Shown here one piece after another: positions 1 to 6,050 of a stretch of 6,052 nucleotides of DNA. The notes beneath the pieces were generated by a model, which ran no database searches, was not told where the DNA came from, and worked only from the letters and a program-made list of their open reading frames with translations. The position numbers and the translations under genes are program-made. Each line of letters begins with the position of its first letter. The first letter of the stretch is position 1. The stretch is from Peptostreptococcaceae bacterium (lineage in GTDB: Bacteria > Bacillota_A > Clostridia > Peptostreptococcales > Acidaminobacteraceae), in the NCBI GenBank assembly GCA_013619035.1, contig JABXKX010000299.1, positions 1 to 6,052 of the forward strand, written 5' to 3'.

Positions 1-830
1 CAATTGGCATTATTAAAAATAACAAGATAATACCACTAGAACATATTTTAAATAGACCAATAGAATCAATGATGACAGTCATTGACGAGATTTCTATAGA
101 AGTTATTGAATCAAATTTAAATAAAGTGATTCAAGGTATAAGCTTGGAGGATGTTAAAATATTAGCACCGATTGAATATCCAAGAAGAAATCTGTTTTGT
201 CTAGGGAAAAATTACAAAGCACATGCTTTAGAAATGAAAGGTAAAACGACAGATCAAGTGGTGATACCGGATAAACCAATTTATTTTTCTAAAGCGTGTA
301 ATAAAGCCATAGGACAAGGTGATGTAATCACAGGTCATGTTGGTGTGAGTGAACAAGTGGATTATGAAGTAGAATTGGCTGTTATCATAGGAAAAGAAGG
401 CAGTCATATTAAAAAAGAAGAGGTTTATGATCATATCTTTGGTTATACCATTTGTAATGATGTTTCTGCAAGAGATTTGCAGGTAGAACATATTCAATGG
501 CATAGAGGTAAAAGCTTAGATGGCTTCTGCCCATTAGGTCCAGTTATCATTCATAAATCAGCAGTGAGTTTTCCACCTGATTTAAAGATTGAGTGTTATA
601 TTAATGATGAACTCCGACAAGAGGGAAGAACCTCAGATTTGATTTTTGATATAGAAACAATTGTATCTGACTTATCAAGGGGCATGACTTTATTACCGGG
701 AGATATTATTTTAACCGGGACACCTTCTGGTGTTGGCATGGGATTTAAACCACCTAAGTATTTAAAATCAGAAGATATCATAACTTGTGTCATCGAATCC
801 ATTGGTGAACTAAAAAACATTATTAAGTAG
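1..830 (+). CDS. Fumarylacetoacetate hydrolase (FAH) family protein, 5' end cut by the window
   Basis: Metal-dependent FAH-fold enzyme, probably cytosolic. The family includes acylpyruvate hydrolases, oxaloacetate decarboxylases and 2-hydroxyhepta-2,4-diene-1,7-dioate isomerases; the substrate here is not predictable. The reading frame (codons from position 3) is open to the left edge. The residues before the ATG at 69 (IGIIKNNKIIPLEHIL, then NRPIES) look like a normal FAH N-terminal region, so the true start lies left of the window and 69 is an internal Met. Seen in order: GKNYKAHALEM (204-236), the start of the FAH core with its conserved His; DYEVEL (360-377), whose Glu at 366 and 372 match family metal ligands; NDVSARDLQ (456-482), whose Asp at 459 is the third ligand; the RGKSLDGFCPLGP segment; and LLPGDIILTGTPSGVG near the end. 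All core motifs are intact. The stop is 13 nt before the lipoprotein gene, suggesting one transcript. Family assignment is firm; substrate and role are unknown. Confidence 0.93.
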   Translation, partial: IGIIKNNKIIPLEHILNRPIESMMTVIDEISIEVIESNLNKVIQGISLEDVKILAPIEYPRRNLFCLGKNYKAHALEMKGKTTDQVVIPDKPIYFSKACNKAIGQGDVITGHVGVSEQVDYEVELAVIIGKEGSHIKKEEVYDHIFGYTICNDVSARDLQVEHIQWHRGKSLDGFCPLGPVIIHKSAVSFPPDLKIECYINDELRQEGRTSDLIFDIETIVSDLSRGMTLLPGDIILTGTPSGVGMGFKPPKYLKSEDIITCVIESIGELKNIIK

Positions 831-843
831 AAAGAGAGATTTC

Positions 844-2340
844 ATGAAAAAAACAGCAATAGGTCTAATAATAACAATGCTTCTGAGTATGTTAGTAGCA
901 TGTGGCAATAATATTAATGAAGTAAATGAAGTGTCTGTAGATTTAAATACAGACACTAATGTAGCGATTAACAATACAGAAGGTACTGAAACAGAAGGTA
1001 CTGAAACAGAAGGTACAGAAACGGAAGGTACAGAAACAGAAGGTACAGAAACAGAAGGTACTGAAACAGAAGGTACAGAAACAGAGGGTACTGAAACGGA
1101 AGGTACAGAAACAGAAGGTACTGAAACGGAAGGTACAGAAACAGAAGGTACTGAAACGGAAGGTACAGAAACAGAAGGTACAGAAACAGAAGGTACAGAA
1201 GCAGAAGGTACAGAAACTGAAGGTACTGAAGCAGAAGGTACAGAAACTGAAGTAACAGAACCTGTTGATTATACTGCAAATATTTCTAAGCCATATGATG
1301 ATGTTGATTATACACCATTTGAAAAGATTACTGATTTTCCTAATAATCCCAAAATCAATGTTAAAGGTATTTATGTGACTGCAAATACTGCAGCATCAGA
1401 TAGAATGGATGATATTATTGAACTGATTAATAAAACAGAACTAAATGCGGTGGTTATTGATATTAAAAACGATTCAGGTTATATCACATTCCATTCAGAA
1501 GCAGCTGATAAATACGTACCAAATGCAAATAAATATGTTTTGATCAAAGACATGGAAACGTTTATGGCTAAGATGAAAGACAATGATATATATACAATTG
1601 CTAGAATTGTAACTTTTAAATCACCTCAATATGCTCAACTGTATCCAGAGAGAGCGATTACTTACAAGAGTTCAGGTAATGTTTATTATGCTGATAAAGC
1701 ATACTGGGCATCTCCGTTTGATCAAGAATTATGGAAATACAATGTTGAAGTAGCAAAAGAGGCGGTTGCATATGGTTTTAACGAAATCCAGTTTGATTAT
1801 GTACGTTTCCCTGCAACGGGTTCAAGTTTAGATAAGAATTTAGATTTCAAAAATCCTGATGAGCATTCTAAAACATATGCCATTCAAAATTTTGTAAAAT
1901 ATGCTTATTCAGAAATCAATGCGATGGAAGCATATGTAGCACTTGATGTATTTGGATGGACTGCAACAACAATTAACGATTCTGGTATTGGTCAACACTG
2001 GGAAGGTATGACAAATGTAACAGACTATATGTGTCCAATGGTTTATCCGTCTCACTATGGTCCAAATAACTTTGGTTTACCAGTTCCTGATGCTGCGCCC
2101 TACAAAACAATTTATGAATCAATGTCAGATTCAATGGAGAGAAATGCTAACGTTGAAACACCTGCTGATTTAAGACCTTGGTTACAAGCTTTTACTGCTA
2201 AATGGGTGAAAGGTTATATCCCTTATGGTACAGCGGAGATTCAAGCGCAAATTCAAGCTTGTAAAGATCTTGGTATAGAGGATTATATTTTCTGGAATTC
2301 AGGAAATAATTATAATGAAAAGTGGTTTACACAGGAGTAA
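844..2340 (+). CDS. Lipoprotein with Thr/Glu repeat stalk and DUF4015-type putative glycosyl hydrolase domain
   Basis: Predicted membrane-anchored extracellular protein of 498 aa. Residues 1-20 form a lipoprotein signal peptide: KK, a hydrophobic core, then lipobox LVAC with Cys20 as the acylated residue. A short Asn/Asp-rich segment follows, then 19 five-residue repeats (residues 45-139, mostly TEGTE), a flexible acidic stalk without Lys or Arg. From about residue 171 to the end lies a TIM-barrel-like domain that I recognise as the putative glycosyl hydrolase family DUF4015 (Pfam PF13200). Supporting motifs are GIYVTANTAAS (from 175), LNAVVIDIKNDSGYI, EIQFDYVRFP (314-323), ALDVFGW (Asp368), IGQHWEG and CPMVYPSHYGP (from 397). 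The Asp/Glu residues of these strand ends are candidate catalytic residues. Enzyme activity and substrate are inferred; a cell-wall or exopolysaccharide glycan is plausible. The start is preceded by a purine-rich AAAGAGAG (831-838). LspA, the peptidase expected to cleave this signal peptide, is encoded three genes downstream. Confidence 0.9.
   Translation: MKKTAIGLIITMLLSMLVACGNNINEVNEVSVDLNTDTNVAINNTEGTETEGTETEGTETEGTETEGTETEGTETEGTETEGTETEGTETEGTETEGTETEGTETEGTETEGTETEGTEAEGTETEGTEAEGTETEVTEPVDYTANISKPYDDVDYTPFEKITDFPNNPKINVKGIYVTANTAASDRMDDIIELINKTELNAVVIDIKNDSGYITFHSEAADKYVPNANKYVLIKDMETFMAKMKDNDIYTIARIVTFKSPQYAQLYPERAITYKSSGNVYYADKAYWASPFDQELWKYNVEVAKEAVAYGFNEIQFDYVRFPATGSSLDKNLDFKNPDEHSKTYAIQNFVKYAYSEINAMEAYVALDVFGWTATTINDSGIGQHWEGMTNVTDYMCPMVYPSHYGPNNFGLPVPDAAPYKTIYESMSDSMERNANVETPADLRPWLQAFTAKWVKGYIPYGTAEIQAQIQACKDLGIEDYIFWNSGNNYNEKWFTQE
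976..1260 (+). repeat. In-frame 15-nt tandem repeat, 19 units, encoding (T/A)EGTE
   Basis: Nineteen contiguous 15-nt units with consensus ACAGAAGGTACWGAA encode TEGTE, exactly in phase with the codons of the lipoprotein gene. The units at 1201 and 1231 start with Ala, and the last unit (1246-1260) is TEVTE. Variation is nearly all synonymous: ACA, ACG or ACT in the first codon, ACA or ACT in the fourth, and one GAG at 1084. A 30-nt higher order is visible: the ACG-type plus ACA-type pair repeats at 1096-1125 and 1126-1155, with a further half at 1156, and an Ala/Thr pair repeats at 1201-1230 and 1231-1260. This pattern suggests growth by slippage or unequal exchange. The product carries 38 Glu and 36 Thr in 95 residues. 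Confidence 0.98.
2333..2337 (+). promoter_or_regulatory. Ribosome binding site of the degV-type gene, inside the upstream coding end
   Basis: AGGAG lies in the last codons of the lipoprotein gene and touches its TAA stop (2338-2340). It is 6 nt from the ATG at 2344, which is good Shine-Dalgarno spacing. It fixes that ATG as the start and suggests translational coupling across the 3-nt gap. Confidence 0.85.
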
Positions 2341-2343
2341 AGT

Positions 2344-3174
2344 ATGAGTATAAAAATTGTGACAGACAGTACAGCTTATATACCAGCAGCTTTATTAAAA
2401 AAACTGGATATAAGTGTGTTGTCTTTAAGTGTTTCTTTTGGAGATGAAATCTATAAAGAAACTGAGATTACCAATGAATTTTATTTTGATAAACTAGATC
2501 AATCCGAATTTTTCCCTAAATCTTCTCAACCGATTTTATCAGAAGTAGAAGAAACGTTTGAAAACATTCTAAAAGCAGGACATGATTTGATTGGCATATT
2601 TATTTCATCAGAAATGAGTGGGACCTATCAATCGGCATGTATGATTGCCAGTGAACTTAGAGAAAAATATCCAAATCGAAAGATTGAAATGATAGATTCA
2701 AGATCTAACTGTATGCAATTGGGATTAACCGTTTTGAAAGGTGCAGAATTACAAGATTCTTCTTTTGAAACCGCAGTGGATAAAGTAAACCATGTGATAC
2801 AACACAGCCGTTTTGTATTTATACCAGATACGATGGAATATCTTAAAAGAGGTGGACGAATCGGATCTGCTAAAGCTTTATTAAGTAGCATGTTACAAAT
2901 TAAACCTATTTTAACGGTAGCTGATGGAAAGACATCAGTTTTGGGTAAAGTAAGAACAAGGAAAAAAGCGTTACAGGCGATGATTGATATCTTTAAAGAG
3001 GATCAGAAAAAGGGCACGATTACTGGTGGTTATGTTCATCACATTCACTGTTTAGAAGATGCTAAGTCATTTAGTGATCAATTAGGTGAATCTTTTGATA
3101 TCACAGCTATTGGTCCTGTTATTGGAACGCATGTTGGACCGGGTGCCATTGGAGTTGCTTACTGCTGGGAGTAA
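2344..3174 (+). CDS. DegV family protein (FakB-like fatty-acid-binding protein)
   Basis: Cytosolic lipid-binding protein of 276 aa, the usual DegV length. In characterised Gram-positive systems FakB-type DegV proteins hold a fatty acid while the kinase FakA phosphorylates it, and the acyl phosphate then enters phospholipid synthesis. Motifs seen: IVTDSTAYIP at the N-terminus (Asp8-Ser9-Thr10); FISSEMSGTYQSA (86-98), whose Ser92 lies in the carboxylate-binding position of the family; MIDSRSNCMQLGL; YLKRGGRIG (166-174); a basic KVRTRKKA segment near 202-209; and GTHVGPGAIG (from 261), whose His263 matches the conserved FakB His. The start is fixed by AGGAG six bases upstream. It lies 3 nt after the lipoprotein gene and 3 nt before cls. 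No FakA-like gene is in the window, so the partner kinase must be encoded elsewhere. Family is certain; fatty-acid carrier function is inferred, and the ligand preference cannot be read. Confidence 0.95.
   Translation: MSIKIVTDSTAYIPAALLKKLDISVLSLSVSFGDEIYKETEITNEFYFDKLDQSEFFPKSSQPILSEVEETFENILKAGHDLIGIFISSEMSGTYQSACMIASELREKYPNRKIEMIDSRSNCMQLGLTVLKGAELQDSSFETAVDKVNHVIQHSRFVFIPDTMEYLKRGGRIGSAKALLSSMLQIKPILTVADGKTSVLGKVRTRKKALQAMIDIFKEDQKKGTITGGYVHHIHCLEDAKSFSDQLGESFDITAIGPVIGTHVGPGAIGVAYCWE
3167..3171 (+). promoter_or_regulatory. Ribosome binding site of the cardiolipin synthase gene
   Basis: GGGAG sits in the last codons of the degV-type gene, directly before its TAA (3172-3174) and 6 nt before the ATG at 3178. 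The layout (purine box, TAA, three bases, ATG) is the same as at the previous junction and supports this start and coupled translation. Confidence 0.75.
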
Positions 3175-3177
3175 AAT

Positions 3178-4722
3178 ATGCTTAAAAAGAAGAAACCAGG
3201 AATTGTTTTAATACTGGCACCAATAATCATTATAGCGATTGCTGTGTTGGTGCTTTTATTCATTGATGTATTTAATGCCAAGATTTTCAAACAAATGAAA
3301 CTGTTATTTACAATCCTATTAAATGTTTATGTAGTGATTGCAGTTTTGGTTGTACTGATTGAAAAAAGAAATCCTCAAAGGATGATTTCATGGCTTCTTA
3401 TTTTAGTTCTATTTCCTGGTTTTGGTTTGATTGCTTATTTGATGTTTGGTAGATCTTTCAGAAAAAAACATCGTGTAAAACACAAAAAAATGGATGTGTA
3501 TCCAAAGTGGCTTGAAGATAGAGCGAGAAGAGATGAAAAGTGGTTAAACACTTTGGAATATGAAGTAGATGACATCTCTAGAAGTTTGATTAAATTGCTT
3601 CAAAACAATAGTGATTCAAGAGTTTTATTAAATAACAAAGTAAAGGTGATGGCAGATGGTGCAATTACTTTTGCGGTTATGTTAGAAGAGCTAAAACGTG
3701 CTACAACAGTGATAAATTTTCAGTTCTTTATCGTAAAGGAAGATGATTTAGGAACGCGATTTAAAAATGTCTTAATGTTAAAAGCCAAACAAGGTATAGA
3801 AGTTAATTTTTTATATGATGCAGTTGGGAGTTGGAAGTTATCTAGTGCATACTTAGATGAACTCAGAGATGCTGGCGTCCATGTAAAAGCCTTTTTGCCG
3901 GTACTGGTACCGTTTGCATCAAGAAACTTTAATTACAGAAACCATAGAAAAATTGTGACAATAGATGGTGTGGTTGGGTTTGTTGGTGGTTTGAATATTG
4001 GTGATGAGTATGTTGGTAAGAAAGAACATTTTGGTTATTGGAGAGATACACATCTGATGTTAAAAGGTGAATCGGTCTATGCTCTTAACAATATTTTTTT
4101 AGATGACTGGACTTTCTCTGGTGGAGAAATCAATGATTTAAAGAGTCATTATCCAAAACATAAGATTACAGATAAAGTTTTGATGCAAATTGTTAGCTGT
4201 GGTCCGGACTCGGATAAACTTATTATTATGCAAGGCTATTTTAAAATGATTGCTCTAGCTAAGAAAAGCATTTGTATCACATCACCTTATTTGGTACCAG
4301 AAGATAGTTTGTTGGTTGCGATGAAAACAGCTGCTCTTAGTGGGGTGGAAGTTAGAATCATTATTCCTGATATAGCAGATCACTTCATGGTCTATTGGGC
4401 CAATCAATCTTATATTCAAAATCTTTTAGAATCAAATGTAAGAATCTTTGCCTATAAAGGAGGCTTTATTCATTCAAAGTCACTTTTAGTAGATGAGTCT
4501 TGCGCTTCGGTTGGAACAGCCAATCTTGATATTCGAAGCATGGAACTTAATTTTGAGGTTAATGCATTTATTTATGATAAATCGGTTGTAAGAGAACTTA
4601 AAAATGATTTTTATGAGGATTTAAGACGCTCTGAAGAAATTCACTTAGATGAGTTTAAGAAACGAAAACTGTATAGAAAGGTTTTAGAAGCATTTGGTAG
4701 ATTGGTATCGCCGCTTCAGTAA
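3178..4722 (+). CDS. cls: Cardiolipin synthase, phospholipase D superfamily
   Basis: Membrane enzyme of 514 aa, close to the usual length for bacterial Cls of this type, that condenses two phosphatidylglycerol molecules into cardiolipin plus glycerol. Hydrophobic segments are at about residues 8-32, 42-61 and 70-90. The last ends in the family-typical PGFGLIAYLMFGRS followed by a basic stretch that should stay in the cytosol. Two complete HKD (HxKxxxxD) motifs are present: His256/Lys258/Asp263 followed by GVVGFVGGLNIGDEY, and His432/Lys434/Asp439 followed by SVGTANLDIRS. Both half-sites of the active centre are therefore intact. The ITSPYLVPEDSLLVAMKTAA segment before the second HKD is also characteristic. 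An SD box inside the end of the upstream gene sets the start. It sits between a fatty-acid-binding protein gene and lspA. Other PLD-family synthases are possible, but the N-terminal membrane region and both HKD contexts favour Cls. Confidence 0.95.
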   Translation: MLKKKKPGIVLILAPIIIIAIAVLVLLFIDVFNAKIFKQMKLLFTILLNVYVVIAVLVVLIEKRNPQRMISWLLILVLFPGFGLIAYLMFGRSFRKKHRVKHKKMDVYPKWLEDRARRDEKWLNTLEYEVDDISRSLIKLLQNNSDSRVLLNNKVKVMADGAITFAVMLEELKRATTVINFQFFIVKEDDLGTRFKNVLMLKAKQGIEVNFLYDAVGSWKLSSAYLDELRDAGVHVKAFLPVLVPFASRNFNYRNHRKIVTIDGVVGFVGGLNIGDEYVGKKEHFGYWRDTHLMLKGESVYALNNIFLDDWTFSGGEINDLKSHYPKHKITDKVLMQIVSCGPDSDKLIIMQGYFKMIALAKKSICITSPYLVPEDSLLVAMKTAALSGVEVRIIIPDIADHFMVYWANQSYIQNLLESNVRIFAYKGGFIHSKSLLVDESCASVGTANLDIRSMELNFEVNAFIYDKSVVRELKNDFYEDLRRSEEIHLDEFKKRKLYRKVLEAFGRLVSPLQ

Positions 4723-4725
4723 ATT

Positions 4726-5160
4726 ATGTATATTATTATTATTTTATTAGTAGTTCTTATAGATCAATATTTTAAATACCTTGCTGTGAAATATTTAAAA
4801 GATAAGGGATTTAAAAAAATGGGTGTTATAAGACTAAGATATGTTGAGAATCGTGGCGCTGCGATGGGTTTTTTAAAAAAACATCCAATATTTTTAAAAG
4901 GATTTTCTTTGATTTTAGTCATCATTCTACTGGTCTTTGAATACATGTCTTATAAAGACGGTGCCAGTATGGCATTATTGTTATCATTATCTTTTATTAT
5001 TGGTGGCGGTATAGGCAATGTGATGGATCGGTTTACAAGAGGGTATGTCGTTGATTTTTATACCTTTGAAATAAAAAAACTGCCATATTTTAATATAGCA
5101 GATTTCTTTGTTATTTCAGGATCCATTTTATTACTCATAGTAGAAATGATTGCAGCTTAG
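4726..5160 (+). CDS. lspA: Lipoprotein signal peptidase (signal peptidase II)
   Basis: Integral-membrane aspartic protease (144 aa) that removes the signal peptide from diacylglyceryl-modified prolipoproteins, cutting before the lipidated Cys. Four hydrophobic helices can be seen. Conserved motifs in order: LIDQ in helix 1 (Asp13); VENRGAAMGFL (Asn42 onward); GGGIGNVMDRFTRGYVVDF (Asn98, Asp101, Asp110); and FNIADFF (Asp126). Asp110 and Asp126 match the catalytic pair of characterised LspA. The ATG at 4726 is the only start that keeps helix 1 whole, yet no Shine-Dalgarno sequence precedes it (CGCCGCTTCAGTAAATT). It is 3 nt after the cls stop, so expression probably depends on ribosomes finishing cls. 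The upstream lipoprotein is a natural substrate. In many Firmicutes lspA lies beside rluD or pyr genes; here it does not, so it may be a second copy. The TAG stop is part of the terminator stem. Confidence 0.95.
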   Translation: MYIIIILLVVLIDQYFKYLAVKYLKDKGFKKMGVIRLRYVENRGAAMGFLKKHPIFLKGFSLILVIILLVFEYMSYKDGASMALLLSLSFIIGGGIGNVMDRFTRGYVVDFYTFEIKKLPYFNIADFFVISGSILLLIVEMIAA

Positions 5161-5179
5161 TTGTCTAAGCTGTTTTTTT
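5153..5179 (+). terminator. Intrinsic terminator closing the + strand operon
   Basis: A perfect 8-bp stem, CAGCTTAG (5153-5160) with CTAAGCTG (5165-5172), has loop TTGT (5161-5164) and is followed by seven T (5173-5179). A G-T pair (5152/5173) could extend it. This is a textbook rho-independent terminator for the + strand. On the - strand the hairpin is followed by CAATCATTTC without a T run, so it is predicted to work mainly in one direction. The first arm ends with the lspA stop codon and the second begins with the complement of the exporter stop codon. Confidence 0.93.
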
Positions 5180-6013
5180 ATTTGCTGTATAAAAGTTAAT
5201 AAATCCAGCAAATATTATTAGTCCAGCTCCGATTATAAACGTAGAACTGAGTGATTCACTCCAAAACAACACACCCCAAAGTGATGAAAAAATAATATTC
5301 ATATAGGTATAGATCGACAACTGTGAGGCCGGTGCGTATCTATAGGCATTCGTCATTAGAAGTTGTGCAATCAGTGCAAATATTCCAATCATACATAATT
5401 GGAAGAGTTGTATCCATGTAGGCATCATAAAATTGCTTAATAGCAAAGGCAGTGTGACTAGTGTGGAACTTAAACAAAAGTAAAATACGATAGTGGTCGG
5501 TTTGTCACTGTGTCTCAGTTCGCGAATAATGGTGTAAGCACCGGCTGCTGAAAGTGCACCTAGTAAACCGATTATTGCAGGCATAATATCAATGGACATT
5601 TGTGGTCTAAGTAAAACGACTATTCCACCAAGTGCTATAAACACCGCAATGAATTGACCGGGTTTAATTTTTTCTTTTAAAACAAGACCGCCTAGTACTA
5701 TTACAAAGAATGGTGATAATTTGTTGATAACAACTGCTTCTGATAAATTAAGAAGTCCCAATGACTTATAATATAGGAAGACACCTGTCAGTCCAAATGC
5801 ACATCGACCGAACATTAAGACTTTATTGTTAACCTTTAAAATGCTTTTATCTTTTACAACAAAGAACGATAAAACAATGACGCCAATAAAGTTTCTAAAA
5901 AAAACTTTTTGTATTAAAGGGAACTCATTGACTGATTTTACCGTCGTAGCCATAAGGGAGAAAAAAAGTGCAGCTAAAATGATTAGGGTAATACCTTTAT
6001 ATTTGTTATTCAT
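5165..6013 (-). CDS. EamA/DMT superfamily membrane transporter
   Basis: Predicted inner-membrane exporter of 282 aa with about ten transmembrane helices in two homologous EamA halves. The first half runs from GITLIILAALFFSLMATTVK through FFRNFIGVIVLSFF, CAFGLTGVFLYYKSLGLLNLSEA and NKLSPFFVIVLGGLVLKEKI to ALGGIVVLLRPQ, a typical EamA pattern ending in the LxEK loop. The second half starts near AIIGLLGALSAAGAYTIIREL and keeps the FWSESLSSTFIIGAGLIIFAGF ending. Substrates in this superfamily vary (amino acids, metabolites, S-adenosylmethionine, nucleotide sugars) and cannot be assigned here. I chose the ATG at 6013 over the in-frame ATG at 6040. The latter would add nine residues (MKYYRKRES), but it lies at or ahead of the transcription start predicted from the TATAAT at 6045-6050. 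The 6013 ATG also follows the purine-rich AAAGAGAGAG (6017-6026). The gene converges on lspA with 4 nt between the stop codons. Confidence 0.92.
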   Translation of the reverse strand: MNNKYKGITLIILAALFFSLMATTVKSVNEFPLIQKVFFRNFIGVIVLSFFVVKDKSILKVNNKVLMFGRCAFGLTGVFLYYKSLGLLNLSEAVVINKLSPFFVIVLGGLVLKEKIKPGQFIAVFIALGGIVVLLRPQMSIDIMPAIIGLLGALSAAGAYTIIRELRHSDKPTTIVFYFCLSSTLVTLPLLLSNFMMPTWIQLFQLCMIGIFALIAQLLMTNAYRYAPASQLSIYTYMNIIFSSLWGVLFWSESLSSTFIIGAGLIIFAGFINFYTANKKTA

Positions 6014-6030
6014 AGACTCTCTCTTTCTGT

Positions 6031-6047
6031 AGTACTTCATAAGTATT
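6031..6047. repeat. Short imperfect inverted repeat over the predicted transcription start
   Basis: AGTACTT (6031-6037) and AAGTATT (6041-6047) are inverted copies with one mismatch in seven, separated by CAT. The dyad overlaps the last three bases of the -10 box and the predicted transcription start. That is where a repressor could bind, but the arms are short and AT-rich and may be coincidental. Confidence 0.3.
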
Positions 6048-6050
6048 ATA
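6045..6050 (-). promoter_or_regulatory. -10 element of the EamA gene promoter
   Basis: On the - strand the sequence reads TATAAT, a perfect match to the housekeeping -10 consensus. It begins 37 nt upstream of the chosen start at 6013. Transcription would be expected to begin near 6036-6040. The -35 element would fall beyond the right edge, so the promoter is only half visible. AT-rich DNA yields such hexamers by chance, but position and gene orientation fit. Confidence 0.55.

Noticed and set aside
228..503. - strand open frame opposite the FAH gene
   Set aside because: The opposite strand carries conserved FAH catalytic motifs throughout, and this peptide resembles no family I recognise.
831..843. 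Promoter or terminator between the FAH and lipoprotein genes
   Set aside because: The 13-nt gap holds only a purine-rich ribosome-binding stretch. I found no hairpin with a T run and no convincing -35/-10 pair just upstream.
976..1260. CRISPR-like or intergenic satellite array
   Set aside because: The units are directly adjacent with no unique spacers, lie inside a coding sequence and keep its frame.
968..1279. Open frame on the - strand across the repeat, encoding a Leu/Tyr/Gln-rich peptide
   Set aside because: It is the antisense of the 15-nt repeat. A 15-nt unit without stops keeps several frames open, and the peptide is low-complexity with no start signal.
2628..2891. - strand open frame opposite the degV-type gene
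   Set aside because: It is a shadow of a clearly coding region that carries DegV motifs, with no ribosome binding site or recognisable product.
4813..4881. A7 tracts at 4813-4819 and 4875-4881 (the latter after T6) as possible phase-variation sites in lspA
   Set aside because: Tracts of this length are common in such AT-rich genes; similar ones occur in cls (3462-3468, 4094-4100) and the EamA gene (5897-5904). LspA is not a typical phase-variable surface protein.
5826..6032. + strand open frame opposite the start of the EamA gene
   Set aside because: It lies antisense to the conserved first helices of the transporter and has no recognisable domain.
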